Source: Methylobacterium nonmethylotrophicum (GTDB lineage: Bacteria > Pseudomonadota > Alphaproteobacteria > Rhizobiales > Beijerinckiaceae). Taken from it: a stretch of 64,000 bases of DNA. The DNA lies in NCBI RefSeq assembly GCF_004745635.1, contig NZ_SRLB01000019.1:62001-126000 (forward strand), in the 5' to 3' direction. A program made the translations under genes and the position numbers. The notes below the pieces were generated by a model. It searched no databases. It had not been told where the DNA came from and worked only from the letters and a program-made list of their open reading frames with translations. This document shows, in pieces, positions 35,416-43,540 of the stretch (positions are counted from its first letter, which is position 1; each line of letters opens with the position of its first letter).

Positions 35416-36615
35416 TCACAGGCTCGACCGGTCGCTCCCCGAACCCATCGGCAGCCCGACGTAATTCTCCGCGATCACCGTCTGCGCCGCCCGCGAGCCG
35501 CGGATATAGGCCAGCTCCGCCACCTGCATCCGGCGGGCGAAGTCGTCCATGTCGGGGAAGCGGTGGGTGAGGCCGGTGAACCACCAGCTGAAGCGCTCGG
35601 CCTTCCACACCCGGGCGAGCGCCCGGGCCGAGTAGCCGTCGAGGCCGGACGGGTCGTCGTCGGCGTAATGCAGGGTCAGCGCCTCGGCGAGCATCCGGAC
35701 GTCGGAGACCGCGAGGTTCATGCCCTTGGCGCCCGTCGGCGGCACGATGTGGGCGGCGTCGCCGGCCAGGAACAGGCGGCCGTAGCGCATCGGCTCGGCG
35801 ACGAAGCTGCGCAACGGCGCGATGCTCTTCTCGAAGGAGGGGCCGCGCACCAGCCCGGCCGAGGCGGTGGGCCCGAGGCGGGTCTCGATCTCGTCCCAGA
35901 AGCGGTCGTCGGACCAGTCCTCGATCCGCTCGTCGAGGCCGACCTGGACGTAGTAGCGGCTGCGGGTGGGCGAGCGCATGCTGGCCAGGGCGAAACCGCG
36001 GGCGTGGTTGGCGTAGATCAGCTCGTGGTTGACCGGCGGCACCTCGGCCAGGATGCCGAGCCAGCCGAACGGGTAGACCCGCTCGTAGACCTTCAGCACG
36101 TCGGCCGGGATCGTCGCCCGCCCGACGCCGTGGAAGCCGTCGCAGGCGGCGACGAAGTCGCAGGCGAGCGTCTGCGCGACCCCGTCCTTGACGTAAGTCA
36201 CGCTCGGGCTGGCGCCGTCGACGCCCTCGAGCCGCAGGTCCTCGGCCTCGAACACGATCCGGACGCCGCGGGGCTCGGCGGCGTCGAACAGGTCGCGCAT
36301 GACCTCCTGCTGGCCGTAGACCGTGACGACGGAGCCGCCGGTCAGCGCCGCCATGTCGATGCGGAAGATCTCGCCGTCATAGGCGAGGTTGGTGCCGGTA
36401 TGGGGCAGGCCCTCGGCCTTGAGCCGGGCATCGAGGCCGAGCTCTTCCATCAGCGCCACCGTGCCCTGCTCGAGGACGCCCGCCCGCACCCGTCCCTCGA
36501 CGTAGTCGCGGGTGCGGCGCTCCAGCACCACCGCGTCGATGCCCGCGCGGGCCAGCAGGTGGGCGAGGAAGAGGCCGGCCGGGCCGGCGCCGATGATCGC
36601 GACCTTCGTGCGCAT
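35416..36615 (-). CDS. pobA: 4-hydroxybenzoate 3-monooxygenase (PobA)
   Basis: The product is 399 residues, close to the usual 390-394. The FAD Rossmann motif is IIGAGPAGLFLAHLLARAG at the N-terminus; ERRTRDYVEGRVRAGVLEQG carries the substrate-site Arg region; FVAACDGFHGVGR is the DG motif and GDAAHIVPPTGAKGMNLA is the second FAD motif. PobA hydroxylates 4-hydroxybenzoate to protocatechuate using NADPH and oxygen. The gene is divergent from pobR, about 160 bases apart, which is the usual arrangement for regulated pobA. The start is ATG 36615; the longer upstream frame has no conserved content. Downstream ring-cleavage genes are not in the window. Confidence 0.95.
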   Translation of the reverse strand: MRTKVAIIGAGPAGLFLAHLLARAGIDAVVLERRTRDYVEGRVRAGVLEQGTVALMEELGLDARLKAEGLPHTGTNLAYDGEIFRIDMAALTGGSVVTVYGQQEVMRDLFDAAEPRGVRIVFEAEDLRLEGVDGASPSVTYVKDGVAQTLACDFVAACDGFHGVGRATIPADVLKVYERVYPFGWLGILAEVPPVNHELIYANHARGFALASMRSPTRSRYYVQVGLDERIEDWSDDRFWDEIETRLGPTASAGLVRGPSFEKSIAPLRSFVAEPMRYGRLFLAGDAAHIVPPTGAKGMNLAVSDVRMLAEALTLHYADDDPSGLDGYSARALARVWKAERFSWWFTGLTHRFPDMDDFARRMQVAELAYIRGSRAAQTVIAENYVGLPMGSGSDRSSL

Positions 36616-36775
36616 GGGAGATGTCCTCGAGGTTTCCATCCGGGGCGCCGCCTGTGTCGCGGCGGCTGCCGATACGCGAAAAGGTGACCGTTGCCCGCGC
36701 GGTTGACGATGGACGGGGCGAGGAAAAAGTTGGATTTTTCGTCGACCCCGCCCGTTCCGCCCCGGCCCGCCCGCG

Positions 36776-37675
36776 ATGCGCCTCGATCCCGCCCAACTCC
36801 CTGCGGTGCCGCATTTCTTCCTGTACGGCGAGGCGCCGCGGGACGCCGACGACCGCTTCCTGCACCTCGAGGCCTTGGACGATCGCAGCCGTCCGAACCG
36901 GTGGACCATCCGGCCGCACGTGCATTCCGGCCTGCATCAGGTCCTGCTCATCGCGGAGGGCGCGGGCGAGATGCGGGCCGAGGCCGAGCGCCTCGCCTTC
37001 GCGGCGCCGTGCCTGCTCGTCGTGCCGGCCGGCACCGCCCACGGCTTCCGCTTCGCCGACGGCACGGTCGGGGCGGTGCTCACCCTCTCGGCGCGCTACC
37101 TGCACGACCTCGGCGGGCGCGAGCCGGAGCTGGCGGGGCTCGTCTCCGCGCCTGCGGCGCTCACGCTGCCGGAGCCGGGCCCGGTCGAGGAGGCCGTGGC
37201 CGAGCTCGCCCGGGAACTGGCCTGGGCGGCGCCGGGCCGGCGCGGCGCCATCGAGGCTCACCTGATGCTGATCCTGGTCGCCGGCCTGAGGCGCCTCGCC
37301 GCCGCGAAGGCGCCTCAGGCCCCGCCCGGTCCGCAGGCCCTGCTCACCGCGCGCTTCCGCGAACTCGTCGAGGCGCATCACCGCCGCGAGCGCCCGCTCG
37401 CGGCCTATGCCGACGACCTCGGGGTGACCGAGGCGCGGCTGCGGGCCGCCTGCCGGGCGGTGGCGGGCGCGAGCCCGGGCCGGATCATCCGCGAGCGCCG
37501 CCTGCTCGAGGCCAAGCGCAGCCTGCTCTATTCCGACCTCGGCATCGCCGAGATCGCCTACGGCCTGGGCTTCACCGACCCGGCCTATTTCTCGCGCTTC
37601 TTCGCCAAGGGCACCGGAGAGTGCCCGCGGGCGTTTCGCGACAGGCGCGGCGCGGACCGGGGAGAGGCGCGATGA
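36776..37675 (+). CDS. pobR: AraC-family regulator of pobA (PobR-like)
   Basis: The product is 299 residues. The N-terminal cupin (about 20-110) has IRPHVHSGLHQVLLIAEGAG and CLLVVPAGTAHGFRF. The C-terminal AraC DNA-binding domain (about 195-290) has ERPLAAYADDLGVTEARLRA and IAEIAYGLGFTDPAYFSRFF, with the usual second-helix pattern. Its divergence from pobA and its family indicate activation of pobA in response to 4-hydroxybenzoate. The stop overlaps the aldo/keto reductase start in ATGA, so the two are translated as one unit. Confidence 0.9.
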   Translation: MRLDPAQLPAVPHFFLYGEAPRDADDRFLHLEALDDRSRPNRWTIRPHVHSGLHQVLLIAEGAGEMRAEAERLAFAAPCLLVVPAGTAHGFRFADGTVGAVLTLSARYLHDLGGREPELAGLVSAPAALTLPEPGPVEEAVAELARELAWAAPGRRGAIEAHLMLILVAGLRRLAAAKAPQAPPGPQALLTARFRELVEAHHRRERPLAAYADDLGVTEARLRAACRAVAGASPGRIIRERRLLEAKRSLLYSDLGIAEIAYGLGFTDPAYFSRFFAKGTGECPRAFRDRRGADRGEAR

Positions 37676-38595
37676 CGATGGGGCGGGACGGACTGACGCG
37701 GCAGGGCTTTCTCGGCGGCGCGCTCGCCGCCGCGGCGGCGCTCGGGGGCGGTGCGGCCGCGCAGGGCGCGGAGCCGCACCGGCGGCCGATCCCGTCGAGC
37801 GGCGAGACCCTGCCGGTGATCGGGCTCGGCACCTGGCGCGGCTTCGACGTCGGGGCGGGTCCCGCCGAGCGGGCGCCCTTGCGGGAGGTGGTGTCGACGC
37901 TGCTTTCCGCCGGCGGCCGGGTGATCGATTCCTCGCCGATGTACGGCCGGGCCGAGGGCGTCGCCGGCGACATCGTGGCGGAGCTCAAGGCCCGCGAGCG
38001 CAGCTTCCTCGCCACCAAGGTCTGGACCAGCGGCCGCGAGGCCGGCATCGCGCAGATGAAGCGCTCGTTCGCGCTCCTGCGCACCGAGCGCCTGGATCTG
38101 ATGCAGATCCACAACCTGCTCGACTGGCGCACCCACCTGCCGACGCTGCGGGCCTGGAAGGAGGAGGGACGCATCCGCTATCTCGGCATCTCGCACTACA
38201 CCGAGAGCGCCTACGACGCCGTCGAGGCGGTGCTGCGGGCCGAGCGGCTCGACGTCCTGCAGATCAACTATGCCCTCGACGACCGGGCGGCGGAGGAGCG
38301 CCTTCTGCCGCTCGCCGCCGAGCGGGGCGTGGCGGTGCTGGTCAACCGGCCCTTCGGCGGCGGCGGGCTCCTGCGCCGCCTCGCCCGTCAGCCGCTGCCC
38401 GACTACGCGGCGGAGCTCGACTGCACCTCCTGGGCCGAGATCCTGCTCAAGTTCGTGGTCGGCCACCCGGCCGTGACCTGTGCGATCCCCGGCACCGCCG
38501 ATCCCGGCCACATGGCGGCGAACCTGCGCGCCGGCACCGGGCGCCTGCCGGACGAGGCCCTGCGCCGCCGCATGGCGGCGACCTTGCCGGCCTGA
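37672..38595 (+). CDS. Exported aldo/keto reductase
   Basis: The product is 307 residues starting at the ATG that overlaps the pobR stop. The first 33 residues form a signal-like leader (LTRQGFLGGALAAAAALGG) resembling a Tat signal but with one Arg of the pair replaced by Gln, so the export route is uncertain. The AKR barrel has DSSPMYGRAEG with the catalytic Tyr, FLATKVWTSGRE with the Lys and DLMQIHNLLDW with the His, plus the expected Asp. NAD(P)H-dependent reduction of a carbonyl is likely; the substrate is unknown. Its coupling to pobR suggests aromatic metabolism but this is only positional. Confidence 0.85.
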   Translation: MTMGRDGLTRQGFLGGALAAAAALGGGAAAQGAEPHRRPIPSSGETLPVIGLGTWRGFDVGAGPAERAPLREVVSTLLSAGGRVIDSSPMYGRAEGVAGDIVAELKARERSFLATKVWTSGREAGIAQMKRSFALLRTERLDLMQIHNLLDWRTHLPTLRAWKEEGRIRYLGISHYTESAYDAVEAVLRAERLDVLQINYALDDRAAEERLLPLAAERGVAVLVNRPFGGGGLLRRLARQPLPDYAAELDCTSWAEILLKFVVGHPAVTCAIPGTADPGHMAANLRAGTGRLPDEALRRRMAATLPA

Positions 38596-38874
38596 CCTGA
38601 AGCTGAAGGCAGCAATCGTCGAAGAGCTCGGCAGCAGAGCGGCACCGGAACGCCGCCGCTTACAGTCAAGCCGGCGGAAAGGAATCCCCGACCCGCCATA
38701 TTGCTGCCGTTCTGCCCGTGTTAAGGATCCCTCATCCACATCGGTCCACGTCGAGCGCGCGATCCTGAGCGGTCGTGCCGCGGACGGTCGCGGTTTTCGC
38801 GACGACATTCTGCCAGCCTCACCAACCGGCCAAGCTTCGACAATTCGGCCGGGCTCGAACGATCCGGGGGTCCC

Positions 38875-39267
38875 ATGCTCAAGTCGTCCATCGCCGCTCT
38901 CGTCCTCTGCGCCGCGCTGCCGGCCAGCCTGCAGCCGGCGGCGGCGGAGGGACGGAGCTTCAACGGAACCTGGTCGGTGCAGCTCGTCACCGAATCGGGC
39001 CTCTGCGACAGCCGCTACAGCGTGGCGCTGGCGATCACCGACGGCGACGTGCGGGTGGCTTCGGCAGGCGAGGGCGGCGCGACGGTGAGCGGGCGCATCG
39101 GGCCGGACGGCAATGTCGGGCTGACCGTCCGCCGCGGCTCGGCGAGCGGCGCCGCCTCGGGCCGGCTCCAGGCCAATTCCGGCGCCGGCACCTGGAGCGT
39201 CTCCGCCCTCTGCTCCGGCCGCTGGACCGCGCAGCGCCGCACCGCCCGGGTCGCGCAGGCGGACTGA
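38875..39267 (+). CDS. Small secreted beta-rich protein of unknown function
   Basis: The product is 130 residues with a clear signal peptide (LKSSIAALVLCAALPASL, cut near AAAEG). The mature part has FNGTWSVQLVTESGLCDSRY and VSALCSGRWTAQRRTA, with two cysteines likely forming a disulfide, and Gly/Ser-rich strands between. Similar short exported proteins are widespread in methylobacteria, with no known role. It stands alone with a 44-base gap to the convergent phage repressor gene, so it marks the left flank of the phage cluster. Confidence 0.7.
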   Translation: MLKSSIAALVLCAALPASLQPAAAEGRSFNGTWSVQLVTESGLCDSRYSVALAITDGDVRVASAGEGGATVSGRIGPDGNVGLTVRRGSASGAASGRLQANSGAGTWSVSALCSGRWTAQRRTARVAQAD

Positions 39268-39310
39268 TCGCGCGCGGATCGCTGCGGGATGCAGTGATCG
39301 TCGCCGTGAG

Positions 39311-40015
39311 TCACGCGCCGGCCGTCGAGCCGGCGCAGAACCGGCTCCAGTGCTGGGCATGCACGGTGCTGATGATGCCCGAGGCCCAGACCAGGCGGCG
39401 GTCGGGCATCAGCGGCGCGTTGTGGCTCTCGAGGTGATAGGCGCCGCGCTGCGAGCCGCGCAAAATCTTCTTCAGGAAGCGGTGCCCCTCCGCCGTCGCG
39501 ACGGCCGCGTAGAGGTCGAGCAGGCGCTCCGGGCTCTCCCCTGCCTCGGCGCAGAGCACCACGTCGTCCGGCTCGTATTTCGGATACATCGACAGGCCGG
39601 CGACCCGGAACGCGATGGTGCCGGGCGGCACCCGGAACGGCACCGCGATGCGGAAGAGGTCGCCCTCGGGCCCGGGCTGCTCGTCCCCGGTGTCGATCAA
39701 GCCGCCGGCGCTGATCAATCCCTTCACCCCCACGATCTGACTTCCGTCCGCTTGCGGCTCCGGCGCGTCGTCGTCGCCGAACAGGAGTCCCTTGGCGCTG
39801 ACCTCGACGCCGTCGCGGCGGAAGCGGGCGGCGTAGCGTTCGGCATCGTCCTGCCCGATGGTCCGGGTGCCGGCCTCGTGCGCCCGGTAGGTGCTCTCCG
39901 GCCAGGCATTCTGCAGCGCGGCGTCCCGCGCCGAGCGGTAGCCGGCAGCGATGCGCGCCTGGCGCAGCCGCTCGCCCTGGGCCGTCCGAACCCGGTTCTC
40001 TGCGAGATGAATCAC
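39311..40015 (-). CDS. Phage-type repressor with HTH and S24 autoprotease domain
   Basis: The product is 234 residues from GTG 40015, chosen because the GAGGA sequence lies a normal distance upstream; GTG 40036 lacks one. The N-terminus carries an XRE helix-turn-helix (GERLRQARIAAGYRSARDA, RTIGQDDAERYAARF). The C-terminal S24 domain has the probable Ala-Gly cleavage site in GLISAGGLID, the nucleophile Ser in RVAGLSMYPKYEPDDVV and the Lys in FLKKILRG. S24 repressors are cleaved with RecA help in DNA damage. It is the only leftward gene of the cluster and faces a palindrome at 40050. Confidence 0.9.
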   Translation of the reverse strand: MIHLAENRVRTAQGERLRQARIAAGYRSARDAALQNAWPESTYRAHEAGTRTIGQDDAERYAARFRRDGVEVSAKGLLFGDDDAPEPQADGSQIVGVKGLISAGGLIDTGDEQPGPEGDLFRIAVPFRVPPGTIAFRVAGLSMYPKYEPDDVVLCAEAGESPERLLDLYAAVATAEGHRFLKKILRGSQRGAYHLESHNAPLMPDRRLVWASGIISTVHAQHWSRFCAGSTAGA

Positions 40016-40400
40016 CTCAGCGAATATCCTCGGCACTTGAGGTATTGAGCATGATCATTACATCATGTAGCGACTTCGGTCGCAAGGACCGCGAGACCCT
40101 CCGCTCGCGCGTCCCTCGTCCTGTCCCTGGGGCAGCCTATCCCAGGGGCGCCCGTGCGCCGTCTTCCTCGTGGCGGGAGTTCTCCGATGGTCCACCGATT
40201 TCTCGCGCCCCACCGCGCATCGCCCGTCGACGGGGCGGGTCGGTTGCGCAACGCCGGAATGCCTCGGGACGATCCGGGGCCGCCGGCATCGGGCCGATTC
40301 GGCGGCGAATTGCCACAACGGGATCGCATCGCCCGGAAACGCCTGGCGGCCTGCCGCGAAGCCCCTCGCCCTGCGGCCCGCTCCGGGGCAGGAGGAGCGC
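40016..40400. other. Regulatory region between the repressor gene and the small membrane gene
   Basis: 385 bases. It holds the palindrome at 40050-40067 and should include promoters in both directions. I see no clear promoter hexamers. Most of the rest is GC-rich with no recognisable coding content. Confidence 0.4.
40050..40067. promoter_or_regulatory. Probable operator of the S24 repressor
   Basis: CATGAT-CATTAC-ATCATG has perfect 6-base arms and a 6-base spacer, 35 bases before the repressor start codon in a locally AT-rich patch. The position and size suit binding of an XRE dimer. Confidence 0.5.
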
Positions 40401-40625
40401 ATGAAGGTTGCCTTGATCGTGCTGTGGACCCTCGCGGCGGGGGTCGGCCTGTTCCTGATGGTGCGCAGCCGGATCGTGCGCATGACGGAGGCATTGACGC
40501 GGGAAGCCGCGCAGGGCCGCCGCGATGCGCCGGATCGCCGCGACCCGCAGGGCTCACGGGACCCGCAAGGCCCCCGCGACGCGCAGAGTCGCCGCGACGC
40601 GCAGAGTCGCCGCGACGAGGCCTGA
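40401..40625 (+). CDS. Small single-helix membrane protein with repeat tail
   Basis: The product is 74 residues from ATG 40401 with a strong GGAGGAG. Residues 2-22 form one membrane helix (KVALIVLWTLAAGVGLFLMV). The rest is a hydrophilic tail of Arg/Asp/Gln-rich repeats (RRDPQGSRDPQGPRDAQSR and so on), encoded by an 18-base tandem DNA repeat. The helix could be a holin- or spanin-like anchor, but a separate holin gene is at the far end, so the role is unknown. It is the first gene of the rightward phage set and is followed by the NusG-like gene. Confidence 0.6.
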   Translation: MKVALIVLWTLAAGVGLFLMVRSRIVRMTEALTREAAQGRRDAPDRRDPQGSRDPQGPRDAQSRRDAQSRRDEA

Positions 40626-40659
40626 GCGGGGTCGCGCTCGGGCGACCGGGGAGGGCGGC

Positions 40660-41304
40660 GTGAGCCGGTCCAAGCGCCGCATCCCCCGCCGCCGCCGCGA
40701 GGTCCTGGCGCAGGGCCGTCCGCCGGCGGACCGCGCGGCCGAGATCAGCCGCCGGCGCCGCCGGCGGGTCCGGCCCGCCCGCATCGTGCTGGAGGCCGAT
40801 CGGGTCTGGCTCGTCGCCGAGACGAAGCCGCGCTGGGCCGCCCGGGCCGCCCGCGACCTCGCGGCCGCCGGCATCCCGGCCTTCGACCCGCGGGAAGAGG
40901 TGGAGCTGACCTCGCCCACGGGCCGCCGCCGCACCGCCCGGCTGCCGCTCCTCCACCGCACGATCTTCGTCGGCCTGACGGATGACGGGGACCTCGCGCG
41001 GGTCGAGGGCCATCCGGGCATCGACCGGGTCCTGTTTCGCGACGGCCGCGCGGTCGTGATCGCGCCGTCCGTGCTCCAGGGCTTCGCCGATGCGGTCACC
41101 GGGCATGGCGGCGACGAGGAGGCGGTCGCGGCCGTGCTGCTCGCCCTCGGCGACGGCGTGCGGGTGACGGAGGGACCGCTGGCGGCCCTGCGCGGAACGA
41201 TCGAGGCGATCGACCCGGCCCGCCGGCGCTACCGGGTCGCCCTCTCGCTGTTCGGGCGCGAGACCCCGGTTGTGCTCACCGAGGGGCAGATCGAGCGCGA
41301 GTGA
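40660..41304 (+). CDS. NusG/RfaH-family transcription factor paralogue
   Basis: The product is 214 residues from GTG 40660 with GGGGAGGG upstream. After a very basic N-terminus (RRIPRRRREV, RRRRRRVRPAR) comes an NGN domain: VWLVAETKPRWAARAARDL, a central TARLPLLHRTIFVGL strand and VEGHPGIDRVLFRDG, followed by a linker and a KOW domain (LGDGVRVTEGPLAALRGTIE). This is NusG-like and not the housekeeping nusG, which lies near secE. Specialised paralogues such as RfaH or LoaP promote long operon readthrough. Its place directly ahead of the 19-kb structural operon suggests antitermination there. Confidence 0.9.
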   Translation: MSRSKRRIPRRRREVLAQGRPPADRAAEISRRRRRRVRPARIVLEADRVWLVAETKPRWAARAARDLAAAGIPAFDPREEVELTSPTGRRRTARLPLLHRTIFVGLTDDGDLARVEGHPGIDRVLFRDGRAVVIAPSVLQGFADAVTGHGGDEEAVAAVLLALGDGVRVTEGPLAALRGTIEAIDPARRRYRVALSLFGRETPVVLTEGQIERE

Positions 41305-41335
41305 CGGCGTCGAAAAAATCGCGTCCCGCCGAAGA

Positions 41336-41370
41336 GAACATTTGACGAACATCGGCGGGGCGGGTACAAA
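41336..41370 (+). promoter_or_regulatory. Structural-operon promoter with an overlapping LexA (SOS) box
   Basis: TTGACG (41342-41347), 17 bases, TACAAA (41365-41370) is a good sigma-70-type promoter. GAAC (41336-41339), 7 bases, GAAC (41347-41350) is the reverse complement of GTTC-N7-GTTC, the LexA motif of alphaproteobacteria. LexA binding would block the -35 box. Confidence 0.7.
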
Positions 41371-41441
41371 GGCCGCAGGTTATCCGGGTCTGCGGCCTGC
41401 CCTTGGAGGATGTGGCTGCTCGACTGCCCCGCGACGCGGGG
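41371..41441 (+). promoter_or_regulatory. Structured leader of the structural operon
   Basis: GGCCGCAG (41371-41378) pairs with CTGCGGCC (41390-41397), just at the expected transcript start, and CCCCGC (41427-41432) with GCGGGG (41436-41441). No T-run follows, so these could be pause or antitermination sites. A further 130 bases precede the first gene, terS. Confidence 0.45.
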
Positions 41442-41574
41442 ATGTGTCCCCGGACCCGGCCCACGGCATCACCGAGGCGACGGGCGGCGCGTGCCCACCG
41501 GCCGCCGATTGGCGACTCACCTCTGCGGGTCGCTCCGGGCCGCGCCGCGCGTCTCCCACAATCCAAGAGGCGAT

Positions 41575-42150
41575 ATGGCCAAAGGCACCATGGCACGGCG
41601 AGTCATCGACTGGGCGGGCATCGCGGCGGCTTATCGGACGACGCCGGAGGCGGGGCCTGCGATCGCGCGTCGATTCGGGATCAGCCCGGCGACGCTCCGG
41701 CGCCGGGCCCGGGCGGAGGGGTGGGGGGTCGCGAAGACCCCGCGCGACGAACCGCCCTCCGGCGACGTGCTCGGCGGCCACCGCCTCGTGGTGGCGCAGG
41801 GCGCCGCCCTCACGCTGCAGCTCCTCGACGACCTCCAGGCCGCCGCCGGGGAGCCCGTGCCCGAGGACGGCACGGAGGAGGGCGGTCTCGCCCGCGCGGC
41901 GGTCCTGCAGAAGCGCATCGCGGCCCTGCGCGACCTCGCCGCCGCGGCGCGGCTGTGGATCGCCCTCGAGCGGCAGGCCTGGGATCTCGACAAGGAAGAG
42001 GGGAAGCTCCGTGACGGCACCGCGCTCCCCGATCCCGCCGCGATCCTCCGCCTCCTCGACGGCGAGCAGCGGGCCCAGCTCCGGGCCATCGCCGAGCGCC
42101 TGGCTGACCGACCCGCCGGCCCTGCTGCGGGCGCTCGACCGGCTCGATAG
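41575..42150 (+). CDS. Terminase small subunit-like protein
   Basis: The product is 191 residues from ATG 41575 with AAGAGG upstream. The N-terminal helix-turn-helix (IDWAGIAAAYRTTPEAGPAI and ARRFGISPATLRRRARAEGW) matches the DNA-binding part of terminase small subunits, which recognise the phage packaging signal. The rest is helical, including QKRIAALRDLAAAARLWIAL. It is directly followed and overlapped by the large subunit gene. Assigned from the HTH and its position, not from a specific family motif. Confidence 0.75.
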   Translation: MAKGTMARRVIDWAGIAAAYRTTPEAGPAIARRFGISPATLRRRARAEGWGVAKTPRDEPPSGDVLGGHRLVVAQGAALTLQLLDDLQAAAGEPVPEDGTEEGGLARAAVLQKRIAALRDLAAAARLWIALERQAWDLDKEEGKLRDGTALPDPAAILRLLDGEQRAQLRAIAERLADRPAGPAAGARPAR

Positions 42151-43540
42151 CGAGGAGAGCCTGGCGGGCTTCGTGCGCCGGGCCTGGCCGGCGATCGAGC
42201 CGGGCAGCGCCTACATCCACGGCTGGCACATCGACGCGGTCAGCGCCCATCTGGAGGCGGTCACCGCCGGGCAGATCACCCGGCTCCTGATCAACGTGCC
42301 GCCCGGCACGATGAAGAGCCTGCTCGCCGGCGTGTTCTGGCCGGCCTGGGAATGGGGGCCGAGGAACCGCCCCGCCTTGCGCACCGTCGCGGTCTCGCAC
42401 ACCGAGCGGCTGGCGCTGCGCGACAACCTGCGCACCCGGCGCCTGATCACCTCGCCCTGGTACCGGGCCCTGTGGGGCGAGCGGGTGCGCCTCACCCGCG
42501 ACCAGAACCGCAAGGGCCGGTTCGAGACCACGGCGTCGGGCCTGCGGGAGGCGGTCTCGGCCGGCTCGATCACCGGCTCGCGCGGCGACCGGGTGATCCT
42601 CGACGACCCGATCTCCGTCGAGGGCGCCGGGTCCGAGCGGGTGCGCGAGGCGGTCGAGCGCTGGTTCCTCGAAGCCGTGCCGACCCGCCTCAACGACCCG
42701 GTCCGCTCGGCGATCGTGGTGATCATGCAGCGGCTGCACGAGCGCGACCTGTCGGGCGTGATCCTGGCGAAGAACCTCGGCTACGAGCACCTGATGCTGC
42801 CGATGGAGTTCGAGCCGGAGCGCGCCTGCGCCACCCGGATCGGCTTCCGGGATCCGCGCCGCGAGCCGGGCGAACTGCTCTTCCCGGCCCGCTTTCCCAG
42901 GGCGGCGGTGGAGCGCGACAAGGCCGCGATGGGCGCCTACGCGGCGGCCAGCCAGTACCAGCAGCGGCCGGCCCCCCGGGACGGCGGGCTGTTCAGGCGC
43001 GGCTGGTTCACCCTGGTGCGGGCCTTGCCCGCGGGCTGCGCCCATGTGCGGGCCTGGGACCTCGCCGCCAGCGTGCCGCGGGCCGGGCGCCAGCCGGACT
43101 ACACCGCCGGCGTCAAGCTCGCGCGGGCGCCCGACGGCCGGCTCTACGTCGTGGATGTCCGCCGCGACCGGCTCTCGGCCGGCGGGGTCGAGCGGCTGAT
43201 CCTCGCCACCGCCGCCGAGGACGGGCCGTCCTGCCGGATCTCGCTGCCGCAGGATCCGGGCCAGGCCGGCAAGGCGCAGGCGCAGTACCTCGTCGGGCGG
43301 CTGTCCGGCTACGACGTCAGGGCCTCGCTGGAGAGCGGCGACAAGGCGACCCGCGCCGCCCCGGTCTCGGCCCAGGCCGAGGCCGGCAACCTGCACCTCG
43401 TCGCCGGCCCCTGGAACGAGGCCTTCCTCGACGAGCTCTGCGCCTTTCCCAACGGCGCCTTCCTCGACCAGGTCGACGCCCTCTCGCGCGCCTTCTCGGC
43501 GCTCGCCCGGCCGGGATACGGCCTGCTCGGAGTCCTGTGA
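42104..43540 (+). CDS. Terminase large subunit
   Basis: About 478 residues. The start is uncertain: no ATG, GTG or TTG lies before the first conserved residues, and CTG 42104 (LTDPPALLRALDRLD) is the best candidate, overlapping the small-subunit gene by 47 bases. Walker A-like INVPPGTMKSLLAGV and Walker B RVILDDPIS mark the packaging ATPase; HTERLALRDNLRTRRLI is another family motif. The C-terminal nuclease domain has the acid-bearing VRAWDLAASVPRAG and DYTAGVKLA. It translocates DNA into the capsid. The PPGTMKS form is common in terminases of Rhizobiales phages. Confidence 0.93.
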   Translation: MTDPPALLRALDRLDSEESLAGFVRRAWPAIEPGSAYIHGWHIDAVSAHLEAVTAGQITRLLINVPPGTMKSLLAGVFWPAWEWGPRNRPALRTVAVSHTERLALRDNLRTRRLITSPWYRALWGERVRLTRDQNRKGRFETTASGLREAVSAGSITGSRGDRVILDDPISVEGAGSERVREAVERWFLEAVPTRLNDPVRSAIVVIMQRLHERDLSGVILAKNLGYEHLMLPMEFEPERACATRIGFRDPRREPGELLFPARFPRAAVERDKAAMGAYAAASQYQQRPAPRDGGLFRRGWFTLVRALPAGCAHVRAWDLAASVPRAGRQPDYTAGVKLARAPDGRLYVVDVRRDRLSAGGVERLILATAAEDGPSCRISLPQDPGQAGKAQAQYLVGRLSGYDVRASLESGDKATRAAPVSAQAEAGNLHLVAGPWNEAFLDELCAFPNGAFLDQVDALSRAFSALARPGYGLLGVL

